A DNA stretch of 64,000 nt from Paracoccaceae bacterium (GTDB lineage: Bacteria; Pseudomonadota; Alphaproteobacteria; Rhodobacterales; Rhodobacteraceae). The stretch lies in contig JAJEBQ010000053.1 of assembly GCA_022822495.1 (NCBI GenBank), forward strand, positions 1 to 64,000, given 5' to 3'. Made by a program: the position numbers and the translations under genes. The stretch's first letter is position 1, and each line of letters begins with the position of its first letter. This document shows positions 16,378 through 26,340 of the stretch, in pieces. The notes below the pieces were generated by a model, which was not told the origin of the DNA, searched no databases, and saw nothing but the letters and a program-made list of their open reading frames with translations.

Positions 16378-16679
16378 TGGCCCGAAAATTTTTACCCAAG
16401 GTCATAACATCCAATCACCTGCTTGAAGGTGATGTGATTTATTTTTCCACGGATGGGGAATGGGTTAGAAACATCTCCCAGGCGGCGGTTTTTCTTGACC
16501 CCGAAACGGCTCATAGAAAACTGGATGAAGCAGATTTGCAACGAAACATTCATGTCGGTGCCTATCTCGCAGATGCTCTGTTGGATGATGAGGGAAAACC
16601 GAAGCCAGTTCATTTTCGTGAGCGCTTTCGAACTCTTGGCCCCTCCAACTATTTTCATGGTAAACAAGCGGGAAACTAA
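16377..16679 (+). CDS. DUF2849 protein of the sulfite-assimilation operon
   Basis: This 100-residue protein has the DUF2849 pattern: VITSNHLLEGDVIYFS, a tryptophan (EWV), and ADALLDDEGKPKPVHFRE near the end. The family sits between cysG and cysI in alphaproteobacteria, exactly as here. Its biochemical role is not established; a small partner of siroheme or sulfite reductase metabolism is likely from context. It overlaps cysG by TAATG and ends directly against the cysI start. Confidence 0.88.
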   Translation: MARKFLPKVITSNHLLEGDVIYFSTDGEWVRNISQAAVFLDPETAHRKLDEADLQRNIHVGAYLADALLDDEGKPKPVHFRERFRTLGPSNYFHGKQAGN

Positions 16680-18362
16680 ATGTATAAATACAACGATTTT
16701 GACCATGCTTTTGTAAGAACACGGGTGGCAGAATTCAGGGATCAGGTCGACCGACGATTGTCTGGGTCACTGACCGAGGAGGAATTCAAACCTTTGCGCT
16801 TGAAGAACGGACTCTATTTGCAACTGCATGCCTATATGCTCCGAGTAGCAGTACCCTATGGTACTCTCAACAGCAGACAAATGAGGCAGTTGGCTATGAT
16901 CGCCGAAAAGTGGGATAAGGGCTATGGTCACTTCACAACCAGGCAGAACATCCAATACAATTGGCCAAAGTTGAAAGATGTGCCAGATATTCTTGATGCA
17001 TTGGCTGATGTTTCCATGCACGCAATTCAAACCTCTGGCAACTGCATACGTAATGTGACCGCAGATCATTTTGCCGGTGCTGCCAGAGATGAAATCGAAG
17101 ATGCCCGCATAACAGCAGAGTTGCTAAGGCAATGGTCAACCGATCACCCTGAATTCCAATACCTGCCCAGAAAATTCAAGATTGCTGTAACCGGTTCACC
17201 CAATGACAGAGCCGTTACACGAGCCCATGATATTGGCCTAAGGGCTATAAAAGATTCGGAAGGAAGTGCGGGTTATGAAGTCTTGATCGGAGGGGGGCTT
17301 GGCAGGACCCCCATGATCGGCAAGGTGGTCCGGGGTTTTCTACCCAAGGAGGATTTGCTACCTTATATCGAAGCGATTTTAAGGGTTTATAACCTGAGTG
17401 GAAGAAGAGATAATAAATACAAGGCCCGTATAAAAATCCTGGTACATGAAACCGGCATAGAAGAGTTGAGGGCAGAAATTGAAAAGGAGTTCTTAACACG
17501 CAAGGCGGAGTTTCCAGGTATTAATCCAGAGTTGTTGCAAGCCATTGAACAGGATTTCGCAGCCCCAATATTCAACAAACTGTCGGTTGATAACCATGTT
17601 GCCAGAGTGGCTCACGACAAAGAGTTCAGGGAGTGGGTAAAAAATAATGTCGCCCGACATAAAATACCCGAATATGCTATCGTAACTGTCTCCCTGAAAC
17701 CCGTTGGAGGAACTCCTGGGGACGCTACGGCTGAACAAATGAGGGTTATGGCTGACTTGGCAGAAACATACACACATGATGAACTCAGGGTAAGTCATGA
17801 ACAAAATATCGTTCTTCCCCATGTGCCCAAGGCCTATTTGCCAAAGGTTTATGATGAACTGAAGAAAGCAGGTCTCGCAACCCCCAATCTGGGACTTCTG
17901 TCAGATATCATTGCCTGCCCTGGTATGGATTATTGCTCCCTGGCAACGGCTCGTTCCATTCCGATAGCGCAGGACATTGCCAAGCGGTTTGATCACTTAC
18001 AACTGGAGCGGGATATTGGCGCCCTGAAAATAAAAATTTCGGGGTGTATCAATGCGTGTGGGCATCATCATGTGGGGCATATCGGTATCCTCGGTCTGGA
18101 TAAGGCAGGTGTTGAAAACTACCAGATTACTCTTGGGGGCAATGCAACTGAGGATGCTCATATCGGATCCAGAGTTGGGCCGGGTTTTTCTGCCGAAGAA
18201 CTTGTACCGGCATTGGAAAGATTGCTCAAGTCCTACCTGCAACTCAGGGAGTCCCCTGAGGAAACTTTCTATAAATGCTACAACCGTTTGGGGATGGATC
18301 CATTTAAAGAGGCGCTGTATCCTCATTTGAAGCCAAAACAAATCAAGAGAGATAGAGCATGA
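16680..18362 (+). CDS. cysI: Sulfite reductase hemoprotein (CysI-type, siroheme/4Fe-4S)
   Basis: The 560-residue protein reduces sulfite to sulfide for cysteine synthesis. It has the two-repeat nitrite/sulfite reductase fold: an N-terminal ferredoxin-like half (LHAYMLRVAVPYGTLNSRQM), a first siroheme-binding core with TTRQNIQYNW and TSGNCIRNVTADHFAG, and a second half. The cluster cysteines are C413 and C419 (ACPGMDYC) and C456 and C460 (SGCINACGHHH), the C-x5-C and C-x3-C pattern that shares a ligand with siroheme. Its stop overlaps the DUF934 start by ATGA. Electron donor is unknown; no CysJ flavoprotein lies nearby, so ferredoxin is possible. Confidence 0.92.
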   Translation: MYKYNDFDHAFVRTRVAEFRDQVDRRLSGSLTEEEFKPLRLKNGLYLQLHAYMLRVAVPYGTLNSRQMRQLAMIAEKWDKGYGHFTTRQNIQYNWPKLKDVPDILDALADVSMHAIQTSGNCIRNVTADHFAGAARDEIEDARITAELLRQWSTDHPEFQYLPRKFKIAVTGSPNDRAVTRAHDIGLRAIKDSEGSAGYEVLIGGGLGRTPMIGKVVRGFLPKEDLLPYIEAILRVYNLSGRRDNKYKARIKILVHETGIEELRAEIEKEFLTRKAEFPGINPELLQAIEQDFAAPIFNKLSVDNHVARVAHDKEFREWVKNNVARHKIPEYAIVTVSLKPVGGTPGDATAEQMRVMADLAETYTHDELRVSHEQNIVLPHVPKAYLPKVYDELKKAGLATPNLGLLSDIIACPGMDYCSLATARSIPIAQDIAKRFDHLQLERDIGALKIKISGCINACGHHHVGHIGILGLDKAGVENYQITLGGNATEDAHIGSRVGPGFSAEELVPALERLLKSYLQLRESPEETFYKCYNRLGMDPFKEALYPHLKPKQIKRDRA

Positions 18363-18784
18363 GCAAGATTGTACGTGATTATGGCTTTGATCGGAACATT
18401 TTGACTGTCGAAGATTTTATAAGTCTGGCGACCTTAAGGCAAGGTGTTGAAAAGCCGGTTCGGCTTGATCTTGGTAATGACGAGAATCCTGACGGATTAC
18501 AACCTTATTTCTGCTGGCTTGAAATGATCAGAATCCCCTTTCCCGATTTCAATGATGGAAGAGGGTTCAGTTTGGCAAAAAGATTACGACAATTGGGATA
18601 TGAAGGTGTTTTACGGGCCAGTGGTTATCTGATAGCCGATCAATACCGAATGGCCCGATTAAGCGGGTTTGATGAGATTGAAATTGATGATTTGCTCGCT
18701 GCGAGACAACCTGAGTGGTTATGGCAAAGTCAGGTCATCAAGAAAAAACTGAGTTACCAGGACAGATTGCTCAAAACAGGCTGA
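18359..18784 (+). CDS. DUF934 protein, sulfite-assimilation operon
   Basis: This 141-residue protein matches DUF934, which follows cysI in many alpha- and betaproteobacteria. Visible features are LDLGNDENPDGL, the core IPFPDFNDGRGFSLAKRLR and GVLRASGYLIADQYRMARLSGF. Its activity is not established, but its conserved place points to sulfate or sulfite reduction. It translationally overlaps cysI. In related genomes cysH (APS/PAPS reductase) comes next, but here the convergent secA begins 16 bases later, so the operon ends without cysH. Confidence 0.88.
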   Translation: MSKIVRDYGFDRNILTVEDFISLATLRQGVEKPVRLDLGNDENPDGLQPYFCWLEMIRIPFPDFNDGRGFSLAKRLRQLGYEGVLRASGYLIADQYRMARLSGFDEIEIDDLLAARQPEWLWQSQVIKKKLSYQDRLLKTG

Positions 18785-18800
18785 TACATCCTTGCTACGG

Positions 18801-21479
18801 TTACTGTTGAATTCCAGGTCGCCCGCAGCAATGCTTGAATTTCTTGCCTGAGCCGCAGTGGCAAGGCTTGTTCCTGCCCATTTTTTTCAGGGGGTCATTC
18901 CTTTGTTTTCTGGCAGTCTGCAACCCTTTGTTTTGTAGGTTGGGTTTCTGAGTTGGAGCTTTGCCATTAGCAGTAGTTGGAGGTTGAGAGGGTTCGGAAA
19001 TTACCGGTCTGGTAAAGGAAACAAGCCTTGTGACAGAGCTGTTGATATTGGTTAGCAAGGATTGAAACATTCCAAAACCTTCGCTTTTGAACTCATTCAG
19101 CGGATCCCTTTGGGCATAACCACGAAATCCGATAACAGAACGTAAATGCTCAAGCGCCACCAAATGATCTCGCCAGTGGTGATCCATGGCTTGAAGAAGT
19201 ATTTGTTTTTGCATGATTCCCATGATTTCAGGGCCAAATTCCGCTTTTCTTTTGTCATAGTACTCGGCAGTGGCGTCATAAATTCTGTCCCGCACAACCT
19301 CTTCGTCGACACCATCCTCCTCAGCCCATTTTTCCATAGGCAGATCGACGCCGGTATTTTTGTGGACAGATTCCCTGAGTTCCTTCATTTTCCATTGATC
19401 TGGATATGATTTGGGTGGGATATGATCATCAACAAAGGTATCTATGACTTCCAGACGCATTTCCTCAATGATGTCCGTTACATCTTGACTCTCCAACACT
19501 TCCATACGTTGGGAAAAGATAGCCTTGCGCTGATCATTCATGACATCATCGTATTTCAGGAGTTGTTTTCTGATGTCGAAATTTCGGCCTTCCACCTTGC
19601 GTTGGGCCTTTTCCAGAGACTTGTTGACCCAAGGGTGGACAATAGCTTCGTTTTCTTCCATTCCGATAGTACTGAGGACCTTATCAAGTCGTTCAGAACC
19701 GAAAATCCTCATCAAATCATCATCCAGCGACAGGTAAAAGGAAGATTTCCCCGGATCGCCCTGACGTCCGGATCGTCCACGTAACTGGTTATCAATTCGG
19801 CGGGATTCATGTCGTTCTGTAGCTAGAACAAACAGCCCGCCTGCATTAATGACGGCTTCCTTATCGCCAGCAACCTCCTGTTCAATTTGCGTTCTTATTT
19901 CGGCTGGGTCTTGCTCAGAATCGGCTTCCATTTTGTCAAGAACCTTCATTTCGACATTACCACCGAGTTGAATATCGGTTCCCCTTCCTGCCATATTCGT
20001 TGCAATTGTTATGGCACCGGGAATACCTGCCTCGGCAATAATTGTGGCTTCCTGTTCGTGATGGCGTGCATTAAGCACATTATGTTTTAGCCGGTGTCTG
20101 GTTAAAATCTTTGACAGTTTCTCAGATTTATCAATTGAGGTTGTACCAACCAATATGGGTTGATTGCGGTTATGCGCATCCTTAATGGCCTCAAGTATGG
20201 CATGGTGTTTTTCCTTTGAGGTTCGATAAACCCTGTCATCCTCATCATTTCTGGCGACGGGCTCATTGGTTGGAATTTCGACTACACCAAGACCATAGAT
20301 TTCACCAAACTCCTCAGCTTCTGTCAAGGCGGTACCAGTCATACCAGCGAGTTTGGAATAAAGTCGGAAATAATTTTGAAAGGTAACCGAGGCAAGAGTA
20401 ACGTTTTCGGACTGGATCGGAACACGCTCTTTGGCTTCAATTGCCTGGTGCAATCCCTCACTTAGTCTGCGACCCGTCATCATTCTACCGGTAAATTCAT
20501 CAATTAGGACAACCTGGCCATTTCTGACGATATAATCTTTATCTCGATGGTAAGCCTTGTTGGCTCTCAGTCCTTGGGTAACATGGTGAACGATGGTTAC
20601 TGATTCTGCATCATAAAGGGATTGATTTTCCGGCAGGAGATCTTTTTCCTTGAGAAGGACTTCCAGATGGTCGTTTCCCTCATCGGTAAGGGTAACATTT
20701 CGGGTTTTTTCATCCAATTCATAATCTTCAGGATTTACTGAGGGGATCAGTTGTTGAATGGTATTATAAAGTTCAGAGCGGTCACCGGCTGGGCCTGATA
20801 TGACCAAAGGTGTTCTGGCTTCATCAATAAGAATGGAGTCAACTTCATCAATGATGGCGAAATGATGTCCCCTTTGAACCATCGTTTCGAGGGTAGGAAC
20901 CATGTTATCTCGGAGATAATCAAAACCGAACTCGTTATTTGTTCCATAAGTTATGTCGGCCCTGTAGGCTTGGCGCTTACCACTCTTGTCCATATCCGGG
21001 GTGATGACATCTACGGTCATACCCAATGAGTTATAGATTTTTCCCATCCATTCTGAGTCTCTCCGGGCAAGATAATCGTTTACGGTAACAATATGCACAT
21101 TCTTACCTGTAAGACTGTTCAAATAAGCAGGCAGGGTTGCTACCAGGGTTTTCCCCTCCCCCGTTTTCATTTCCGAGATATTACCCTGATGAAGAAAAAT
21201 ACCTCCCACCATCTGGACATCGAAAATTCGTAGGCCCAAAGCTCGCTTACCAACCTCCCTTGTCAAGGCAAAGGTTTCCGGGAGTAAATCTTCCAGGCTT
21301 TCGCCGTTGAGGGCCCTGGTTTTGAAGTCCTGTGTCTTTTGTTTGATATCCTGCTCAGAAAGTTGTTCAAACTGGCTTTCCAGGTCATTGATCCTTACAA
21401 CATATGGTTGTACAGACTTCAGCAATCTATCATTGGCAGATCCAAAAAGTTTTTTGGCAAGATTACCGACACCCATCAT
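18801..21479 (-). CDS. secA: Preprotein translocase ATPase SecA
   Basis: SecA drives protein export through SecYEG by ATP hydrolysis. The protein of about 892 residues has nucleotide-binding fold 1 with Walker A MKTGEGKT near residue 107 and [17 protein letters not shown], the preprotein cross-linking domain, fold 2 with [10 protein letters not shown] and [11 protein letters not shown], the helical scaffold, and a C-terminal zinc site [13 protein letters not shown] preceded by a linker rich in Pro, Gln and Lys. The zinc site serves SecB and lipid binding. The ATG at 21479 is preferred over a TTG at 21497: GGGAG lies about 10 bases before it, and the family start NLAKKLFGS follows. It is convergent with the sulfite operon. 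Confidence 0.97.
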   Translation of the reverse strand: MMGVGNLAKKLFGSANDRLLKSVQPYVVRINDLESQFEQLSEQDIKQKTQDFKTRALNGESLEDLLPETFALTREVGKRALGLRIFDVQMVGGIFLHQGNISEMKTGEGKTLVATLPAYLNSLTGKNVHIVTVNDYLARRDSEWMGKIYNSLGMTVDVITPDMDKSGKRQAYRADITYGTNNEFGFDYLRDNMVPTLETMVQRGHHFAIIDEVDSILIDEARTPLVISGPAGDRSELYNTIQQLIPSVNPEDYELDEKTRNVTLTDEGNDHLEVLLKEKDLLPENQSLYDAESVTIVHHVTQGLRANKAYHRDKDYIVRNGQVVLIDEFTGRMMTGRRLSEGLHQAIEAKERVPIQSENVTLASVTFQNYFRLYSKLAGMTGTALTEAEEFGEIYGLGVVEIPTNEPVARNDEDDRVYRTSKEKHHAILEAIKDAHNRNQPILVGTTSIDKSEKLSKILTRHRLKHNVLNARHHEQEATIIAEAGIPGAITIATNMAGRGTDIQLGGNVEMKVLDKMEADSEQDPAEIRTQIEQEVAGDKEAVINAGGLFVLATERHESRRIDNQLRGRSGRQGDPGKSSFYLSLDDDLMRIFGSERLDKVLSTIGMEENEAIVHPWVNKSLEKAQRKVEGRNFDIRKQLLKYDDVMNDQRKAIFSQRMEVLESQDVTDIIEEMRLEVIDTFVDDHIPPKSYPDQWKMKELRESVHKNTGVDLPMEKWAEEDGVDEEVVRDRIYDATAEYYDKRKAEFGPEIMGIMQKQILLQAMDHHWRDHLVALEHLRSVIGFRGYAQRDPLNEFKSEGFGMFQSLLTNINSSVTRLVSFTRPVISEPSQPPTTANGKAPTQKPNLQNKGLQTARKQRNDPLKKMGRNKPCHCGSGKKFKHCCGRPGIQQ

Positions 21480-21497
21480 ATCTTGTACTACTCCCAA

Positions 21498-22357
21498 TGG
21501 TTATAATTGAGGAAATTTTAGAGTTTGTAAATTTGTTGGACAGCCAACCAAAGCAATTCCTTGAAGAATCACCGCAAGTGAAAATTAGTGATTAAAGATA
21601 CCGGATTCAACTTTTGAGCCAAAACGGTTGTTGATATGGCATTTTTCGAATGGCTTTAATACAGAAAGCACCAAGTGCGTTTTGGTAGATTGCTTGGAGG
21701 ACAGATTATACAGCAAATTCAAGCTGCCATAGCTTTCCTATCTGACACTCCCGGTGATGTGTTGGTTATAAAGCAAAACCATGTTTTACGCCGCCTATAC
21801 TTATTAGATGAAGCATTTTAGCTGCTTCTGCCCCAAAAAAGAATTCAATATTCCCCAATGGGTTGCCCTAACCACCTCAAGATCACATTCCAAACAAGAT
21901 ATGATGGTTATGATTAGTCTAGAGATACTCAAAAATGTGAGCCTCAACAAGGTAAGAATGACATCAAAAAACTGGGTTGGAGTTAATGGTAGGCAGAAGC
22001 GTTGATTTGGATTTATGCTTAAACCCACGTCAGTAATGAAGAAAATGCTATTTTGGATGAAAAACTTCAGATTAACCAAATGGTAATGGGATACCAACTA
22101 TAGTATCACAGTATGCTATCCTGAAGTTAAGTCGTTAACCATCAACACAATAGCGTATTTGCCAGATGTTAACGTTATGAGGTTTGTGAAGATATCATAA
22201 CATAAAAACGACAATCTTGGAAAATTAATTTGGAGAAATAATAAAGTTTCCCTTCCTTCGTAACTATTCACAAGAAGTTCTGTTTTTTCGTTATATACGA
22301 AACACTATACTTGGAGATATATTCTTGGAACTTCATGGAAAAGAGGAGTGAAATAAG
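21498..22357. other. Intergenic region containing one copy of a dispersed repeat
   Basis: This 860-base gap separates divergent secA and the nucleotidase gene. No reading frame shows protein-like conservation. It should hold both promoters. Bases about 21929-22014 resemble a stretch at about 60097-60176, including the identical 12-mer GTAGGCAGAAGC. Confidence 0.5.
21929..22014 (+). repeat. Dispersed repeat, copy A
   Basis: The stretch contains ACTCAAAAATGT, GTAAGA, AACTGGGTTGGAG and GGTAGGCAGAAGC in that order. The same blocks, with substitutions and an internal gap, occur at about 60097-60176. It is non-coding and of unknown type. Confidence 0.45.
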
Positions 22358-23869
22358 ATGAAAAGATTTGTTGTAAGATGGTTATTGGTTGCATTAACCA
22401 TGCCATTGTTTTTTACAGGTGCCGGAGTTCTTGCGGAGGCAACGAAACTCACTATCGTTCATTTTAATGATTTAGATAGAATGGGAGCCAAAGGTGGTCG
22501 TGGTGGCGTTGCCAAGTTGGCGGCAATAATAGCCGAACAAAGAGCGTCCAATGATAATGTAATGGTTACCTTCGGTGGTGATACAATTTCACCTTCCTTA
22601 ATGTCTGGCTTGGACCAAGGCGCCCACATGATTGATCTTTTGAATCAACTTGATTTGACGGCCATGGTTCTGGGCAATCATGAATTCGATTTTGGGCCCG
22701 AGATTGCCAAGGAAAGAATCGCCGAAGCCAACTTTCCAATCCTTGGTACCAATACTGTTGATCCGGATGGAACCATTATTGATGGTGCGCTTGCTTCCAT
22801 CATGGTTAATACGGGAGACTTCAAAATCGGTATTTTCGGCTTAACCACCGTGGGTACTCTGGAAAAATCAAGCCCGGGCGAATACACATTCATGGATCCA
22901 TTGGAAGTTGCTGTTGATCAAACGGTAAAACTTAGAGAAGAGGGTGCCGACCTCATCATTGCTTTGGCCCATACAGATACCGTGGAGGACCAAATTCTGG
23001 TAGAGAACGAGGTGGTTGATCTCTTGTTAAGTGGTGATGATCATACCCAGATTACCGATTTTTCGAATGACACTCTTTTTGTCGAATCTGGAGGACAGGC
23101 GGAACATGTGACGGTAATTGATGTCTACCTTGACCGCGAGGAAGATGATGACGGTATCAAGACGGTCTGGAATGCTGATTATAGGGTTATTGATAGCATA
23201 AGATACGCAGAAAATCCTGAAATAGCTGCACATGTTGCGGATTATGAAGCCCAGTTGGATGAACAATTGAATGTGGAACTTGGGGTTACCGAAACGCCCT
23301 TGGATACAAGGAGGGAAACTATTCGTGGCAAAGAGGCTGCTTTTGGAAATTTGGTTGCTGATGCCATCAGGAATGCAACTGGTGCTGATATAAGTTTTGC
23401 CAACGGAGGTGGAATTCGGGGCGATAGAACATATGAAGCTGGTACTGTCTTAACCAGAAGAGATATTCAGAGCGAATTGCCTTTTGGTAATAAAACTGTG
23501 GTAATGGAAGTTACTGGCCAAGTGATCATTGATGCCTTGGAAAATGGTTTCAGCAGGATAGAAGACGGATCAGGAAGATATCCCCATATATCAGGCATAA
23601 AAGTTGTCGTGAATCCTGATGCTGATCCAGGAAGCAGGGTTGTTAAAGTAAACCATAACGGTGCACCCTTGGATCCCAATGGAACATTTGTTTTTGCCGT
23701 AAATAATTACCTTGCTGGTGGTGGAGATGGATACACCATGTTTGCTGATCAAAAACGCATCGTTAATGAATATGCTGGTGTCCTCGATGCAGTCCAGGTA
23801 TTTAATTATATATCATCCAAAGGAACTGTGGCTCCGATGGTCGAAGGTCGAATTATCTACCAGAACTAA
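22358..23869 (+). CDS. Periplasmic 5'-nucleotidase / 2',3'-cyclic phosphodiesterase family protein
   Basis: The 503-residue secreted protein has a signal peptide to about residue 26 (GAGVLAEA). Its N-terminal metallophosphoesterase domain carries FNDLDRM, GGDTISPS, LGNHEFDFG (the catalytic GNHE/D motif), ALAHTD and SGDDHTQ. Its C-terminal nucleotidase domain carries GNLVADAIR, ANGGGIRGD and AVNNYLAGGGDGY. The second metal histidine of the family (ND-x-H) is Asp here, and the usual GHDH is GDDH, so metal binding differs from UshA. It releases phosphate or nucleosides from nucleotides in the periplasm. A GAGGAG ribosome binding site precedes the ATG. It is monocistronic, ending at a strong hairpin. 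Confidence 0.85.
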   Translation: MKRFVVRWLLVALTMPLFFTGAGVLAEATKLTIVHFNDLDRMGAKGGRGGVAKLAAIIAEQRASNDNVMVTFGGDTISPSLMSGLDQGAHMIDLLNQLDLTAMVLGNHEFDFGPEIAKERIAEANFPILGTNTVDPDGTIIDGALASIMVNTGDFKIGIFGLTTVGTLEKSSPGEYTFMDPLEVAVDQTVKLREEGADLIIALAHTDTVEDQILVENEVVDLLLSGDDHTQITDFSNDTLFVESGGQAEHVTVIDVYLDREEDDDGIKTVWNADYRVIDSIRYAENPEIAAHVADYEAQLDEQLNVELGVTETPLDTRRETIRGKEAAFGNLVADAIRNATGADISFANGGGIRGDRTYEAGTVLTRRDIQSELPFGNKTVVMEVTGQVIIDALENGFSRIEDGSGRYPHISGIKVVVNPDADPGSRVVKVNHNGAPLDPNGTFVFAVNNYLAGGGDGYTMFADQKRIVNEYAGVLDAVQVFNYISSKGTVAPMVEGRIIYQN

Positions 23870-23884
23870 ATCCGATAGAAATTT

Positions 23885-23911
23885 AGGGGCCCCAATCGCG
23901 GGGCCCTATTT
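23885..23911 (+). terminator. Intrinsic terminator after the nucleotidase gene
   Basis: AGGGGCCCC and GGGGCCCT form a GC-rich stem with one bulge around a short loop (23885-23907), followed by ATTTGTCC. It lies 16 bases after the stop codon. Confidence 0.75.
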
Positions 23912-24790
23912 GTCCTACTTGGTGCAATAACCAGCTGTAAATTAGGGATTATACTTGAATATACCATCGTTTGATAGCCCTTCTGGTTATGAGCAGATGA
24001 AATGAGCACGTATAGAATTACATATTTGCCTAAACCCAAACAAAATAATTAAAAATCAATAAGCCGGCTTGTGCCAGCGGGAGAGGCGGCGTAACTGGCA
24101 AGCAAGAACTGCCCTGGCTATATACCAGATGCTGAGAGCGTCACGCCGTTTGAGCCGGAAAATCCTTTCATGATGTGTAGCCCAGCATTTCATACATCAA
24201 GAGTTTGTCATTTTTATCATATTTCCCTGTATCGGATACTCGATAGATATCTGCACCTGTGGTTCGGCTGGCTATCCGGCAAGAAGATATGAAAAGGACA
24301 GTCGTGGACCTCCAGAGCTAGAATGGTACGAGCTTCTGGATGATCAAACTATTCCAAGAGCATGGAGGTACAGTTGAAACGCCACTCCAAGGGAGGTTTT
24401 CCCAACTTGATATCAGGTTTGTATAGCGCAAAAATCTGGATTGAAACTCGTCGTCAATGCAGTTACACTCAAAATTATATTCTGATCATGGATAGATTTT
24501 GACAACAGGATAGGGGTCATTTTGGCCAGAAAATCATTGGCTGGTTAAGGTATGTCACGCTTTAAGGTTTTTAGTCCTGACAGCCATTTTGGGTTGCTAA
24601 TTACCAGTATCAATTCATATAATGGTAGACAAGATTATACGTATGAACATTCAGTATTATTAGGGGTGTATATCCTGGTATTGAAACCCCAAAGAATGAT
24701 TTTGAGGCGCCGAAATTGGTGGTATCTAAAGCAATTTTACTTGGGTCATATTAAGTTTGACAGATATTAAGTTGCAAAGAAAGGAAAATT
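23912..24790. other. 880-base intergenic stretch, no recognised gene
   Basis: All frames are broken by stops and none resembles a known protein. A slightly GC-richer patch at about 24060-24410 may be old decayed coding sequence. A 12-mer ATTACATATTTG at 24017-24028 equals the reverse complement of an end of the 115-bp repeats, but nothing else of that repeat follows. An AAGGAAAA ribosome binding site precedes the next gene. Confidence 0.4.
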
Positions 24791-26224
24791 ATGCCCAAAC
24801 CGAATTGGAAAAACAGAACCCTATGGACAGGGGATAACCTTGATATCTTGCGTGGCATGAATTCTGAATGTGTGGATTTGATTTATTTGGATCCTCCGTT
24901 TAATTCCAAAGCTAATTATGCAGCTCCGATTGGTTCAAAAGCAGCAGGAGCGGCTTTCAAGGACACTTGGACATTAAACGATGTTGACATTGCTTGGCTG
25001 GATTTGATCCAATCCAAACATCCCCAACTCAATAAAATAATTGAGGCATCCTCTAGAAAAAGTGATAAATCTTATCTCATCTACATGTCTGTCAGGCTTT
25101 TGGAAATGCATCGCATACTAAAATCAACCGGGAGCCTATACCTGCACTGCGACCCCACCATGAGCCACGGTTTGAAAATGATCCTGGATACTATTTTTAA
25201 AATAAACAATTACCGTACACAAATTTCTTGGCGGCGGGCTACATCCTCTCAGAAAGGGTCTCAACATTCACCCAAGCGATGGGGAAACAACACTGACATT
25301 ATCTTTTTTTATGCCAAGTCAGATAAAACCAAGCTGGACCCCTTCAAACCCTTAACCGAAGAGGAAACAATAGAAAAATTCAATAAAATCGACGAAAATG
25401 GCCGCCGTTATTATGATGACAGCGCTCATATCTGGCGCACTCCCAAAATGGGATCTCGGCCAAATTTATGTTATGAATGGCGAGGGTTTATCAATCCCCA
25501 TCCCTCTGGTTGGCGTTTATCGAAAGAACGGCTTGAAGAAGAATATCAAAAAGGGAACGTTGTTATTCTTCCCGATGGTAGATTACAACGGAGAAAATAC
25601 GAAACCGATTATCCGGGTGTAACCTACGGGAATTTTTGGGATGATATTAATCCAGTTCAAGGTCGTGAGGCCGAAAACTATCCCACCCAGAAACCTCTAA
25701 AATTGCTTGAGCGTATTATCAGGGCATCAAGTAACCCTGGCGACATAGTGTTAGATCCGTTTTGTGGTTGCGCAACAACCTGTGTTGCAGCAGATGCCAT
25801 AAACCGTCATTGGTCAGGAATCGACATAACCCCTAAAGCATTGGAGTTTGTCAGATCCAGAATAAATGATTTGACGAGGACAATCATTGGTCGAACAGAT
25901 ATTCCCATACGTACTGATCTTGGGAAAATTCCCCCAGCTACTTCAGCAGCCAACAGAAAAAAACTTTACGGTGAACAAGGGGGTTATTGTAAAGGCTGTA
26001 GTGGTCATTTTCAACCTCCGCAGCTCACAATTGATCACATTATTCCCAAATCCAAAGGAGGTTCTGATCATATCCAAAATTTACAACTCCTCTGTTTACA
26101 TTGCAACTCGGTCAAGGGCAGCAGGACTATGGAGTATCTTCTGGCCAAATTGCAAGGCAAGAGAATTCAATATGACTTAACACCATCCCATAGGATAAGG
26201 GTATCATATGAGGGAGAATTTTAA
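24791..26224 (+). CDS. Beta-class DNA methyltransferase fused to an HNH endonuclease
   Basis: This 477-residue protein joins two enzymes. Residues 1-365 form an amino-methyltransferase of permuted beta order: motif IV DPPFNSKANY (34-43) comes first, and the SAM-binding motif I LDPFCGCATT (321-330) comes near the end. Residues 395-440 form an HNH nuclease with zinc pairs C400/C403 and C435/C438 and the catalytic segment TIDHIIPKSKGG with H416. The joining region is short. A single chain able to methylate and cut would act as a compact restriction-modification system. It has no specificity partner or separate nuclease beside it. An AAGGAAAA ribosome binding site precedes the ATG. It stands alone between long non-coding stretches, suggesting transfer. 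Confidence 0.88.
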   Translation: MPKPNWKNRTLWTGDNLDILRGMNSECVDLIYLDPPFNSKANYAAPIGSKAAGAAFKDTWTLNDVDIAWLDLIQSKHPQLNKIIEASSRKSDKSYLIYMSVRLLEMHRILKSTGSLYLHCDPTMSHGLKMILDTIFKINNYRTQISWRRATSSQKGSQHSPKRWGNNTDIIFFYAKSDKTKLDPFKPLTEEETIEKFNKIDENGRRYYDDSAHIWRTPKMGSRPNLCYEWRGFINPHPSGWRLSKERLEEEYQKGNVVILPDGRLQRRKYETDYPGVTYGNFWDDINPVQGREAENYPTQKPLKLLERIIRASSNPGDIVLDPFCGCATTCVAADAINRHWSGIDITPKALEFVRSRINDLTRTIIGRTDIPIRTDLGKIPPATSAANRKKLYGEQGGYCKGCSGHFQPPQLTIDHIIPKSKGGSDHIQNLQLLCLHCNSVKGSRTMEYLLAKLQGKRIQYDLTPSHRIRVSYEGEF

Positions 26225-26340
26225 GGTATAATAGAAAATAGAATTTATTCCAAGATAAATCCTATTGAAGGTAAACGACTACTGGTTTAACTTTTACCAG
26301 CAGTCACAGTCCAACATTGGTCATTTTTGAAAGACTGGGT

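Noticed and set aside
24017-24028. ATTACATATTTG as a third copy of the 115-bp repeat
   Set aside because: Only the 12-mer matches; the following bases share nothing with the repeat body.
24552-24770. Small open frame of 72 codons before the methyltransferase-HNH gene
   Set aside because: Poor ribosome binding site, composition unlike a protein, and no recognisable motif; likely chance.
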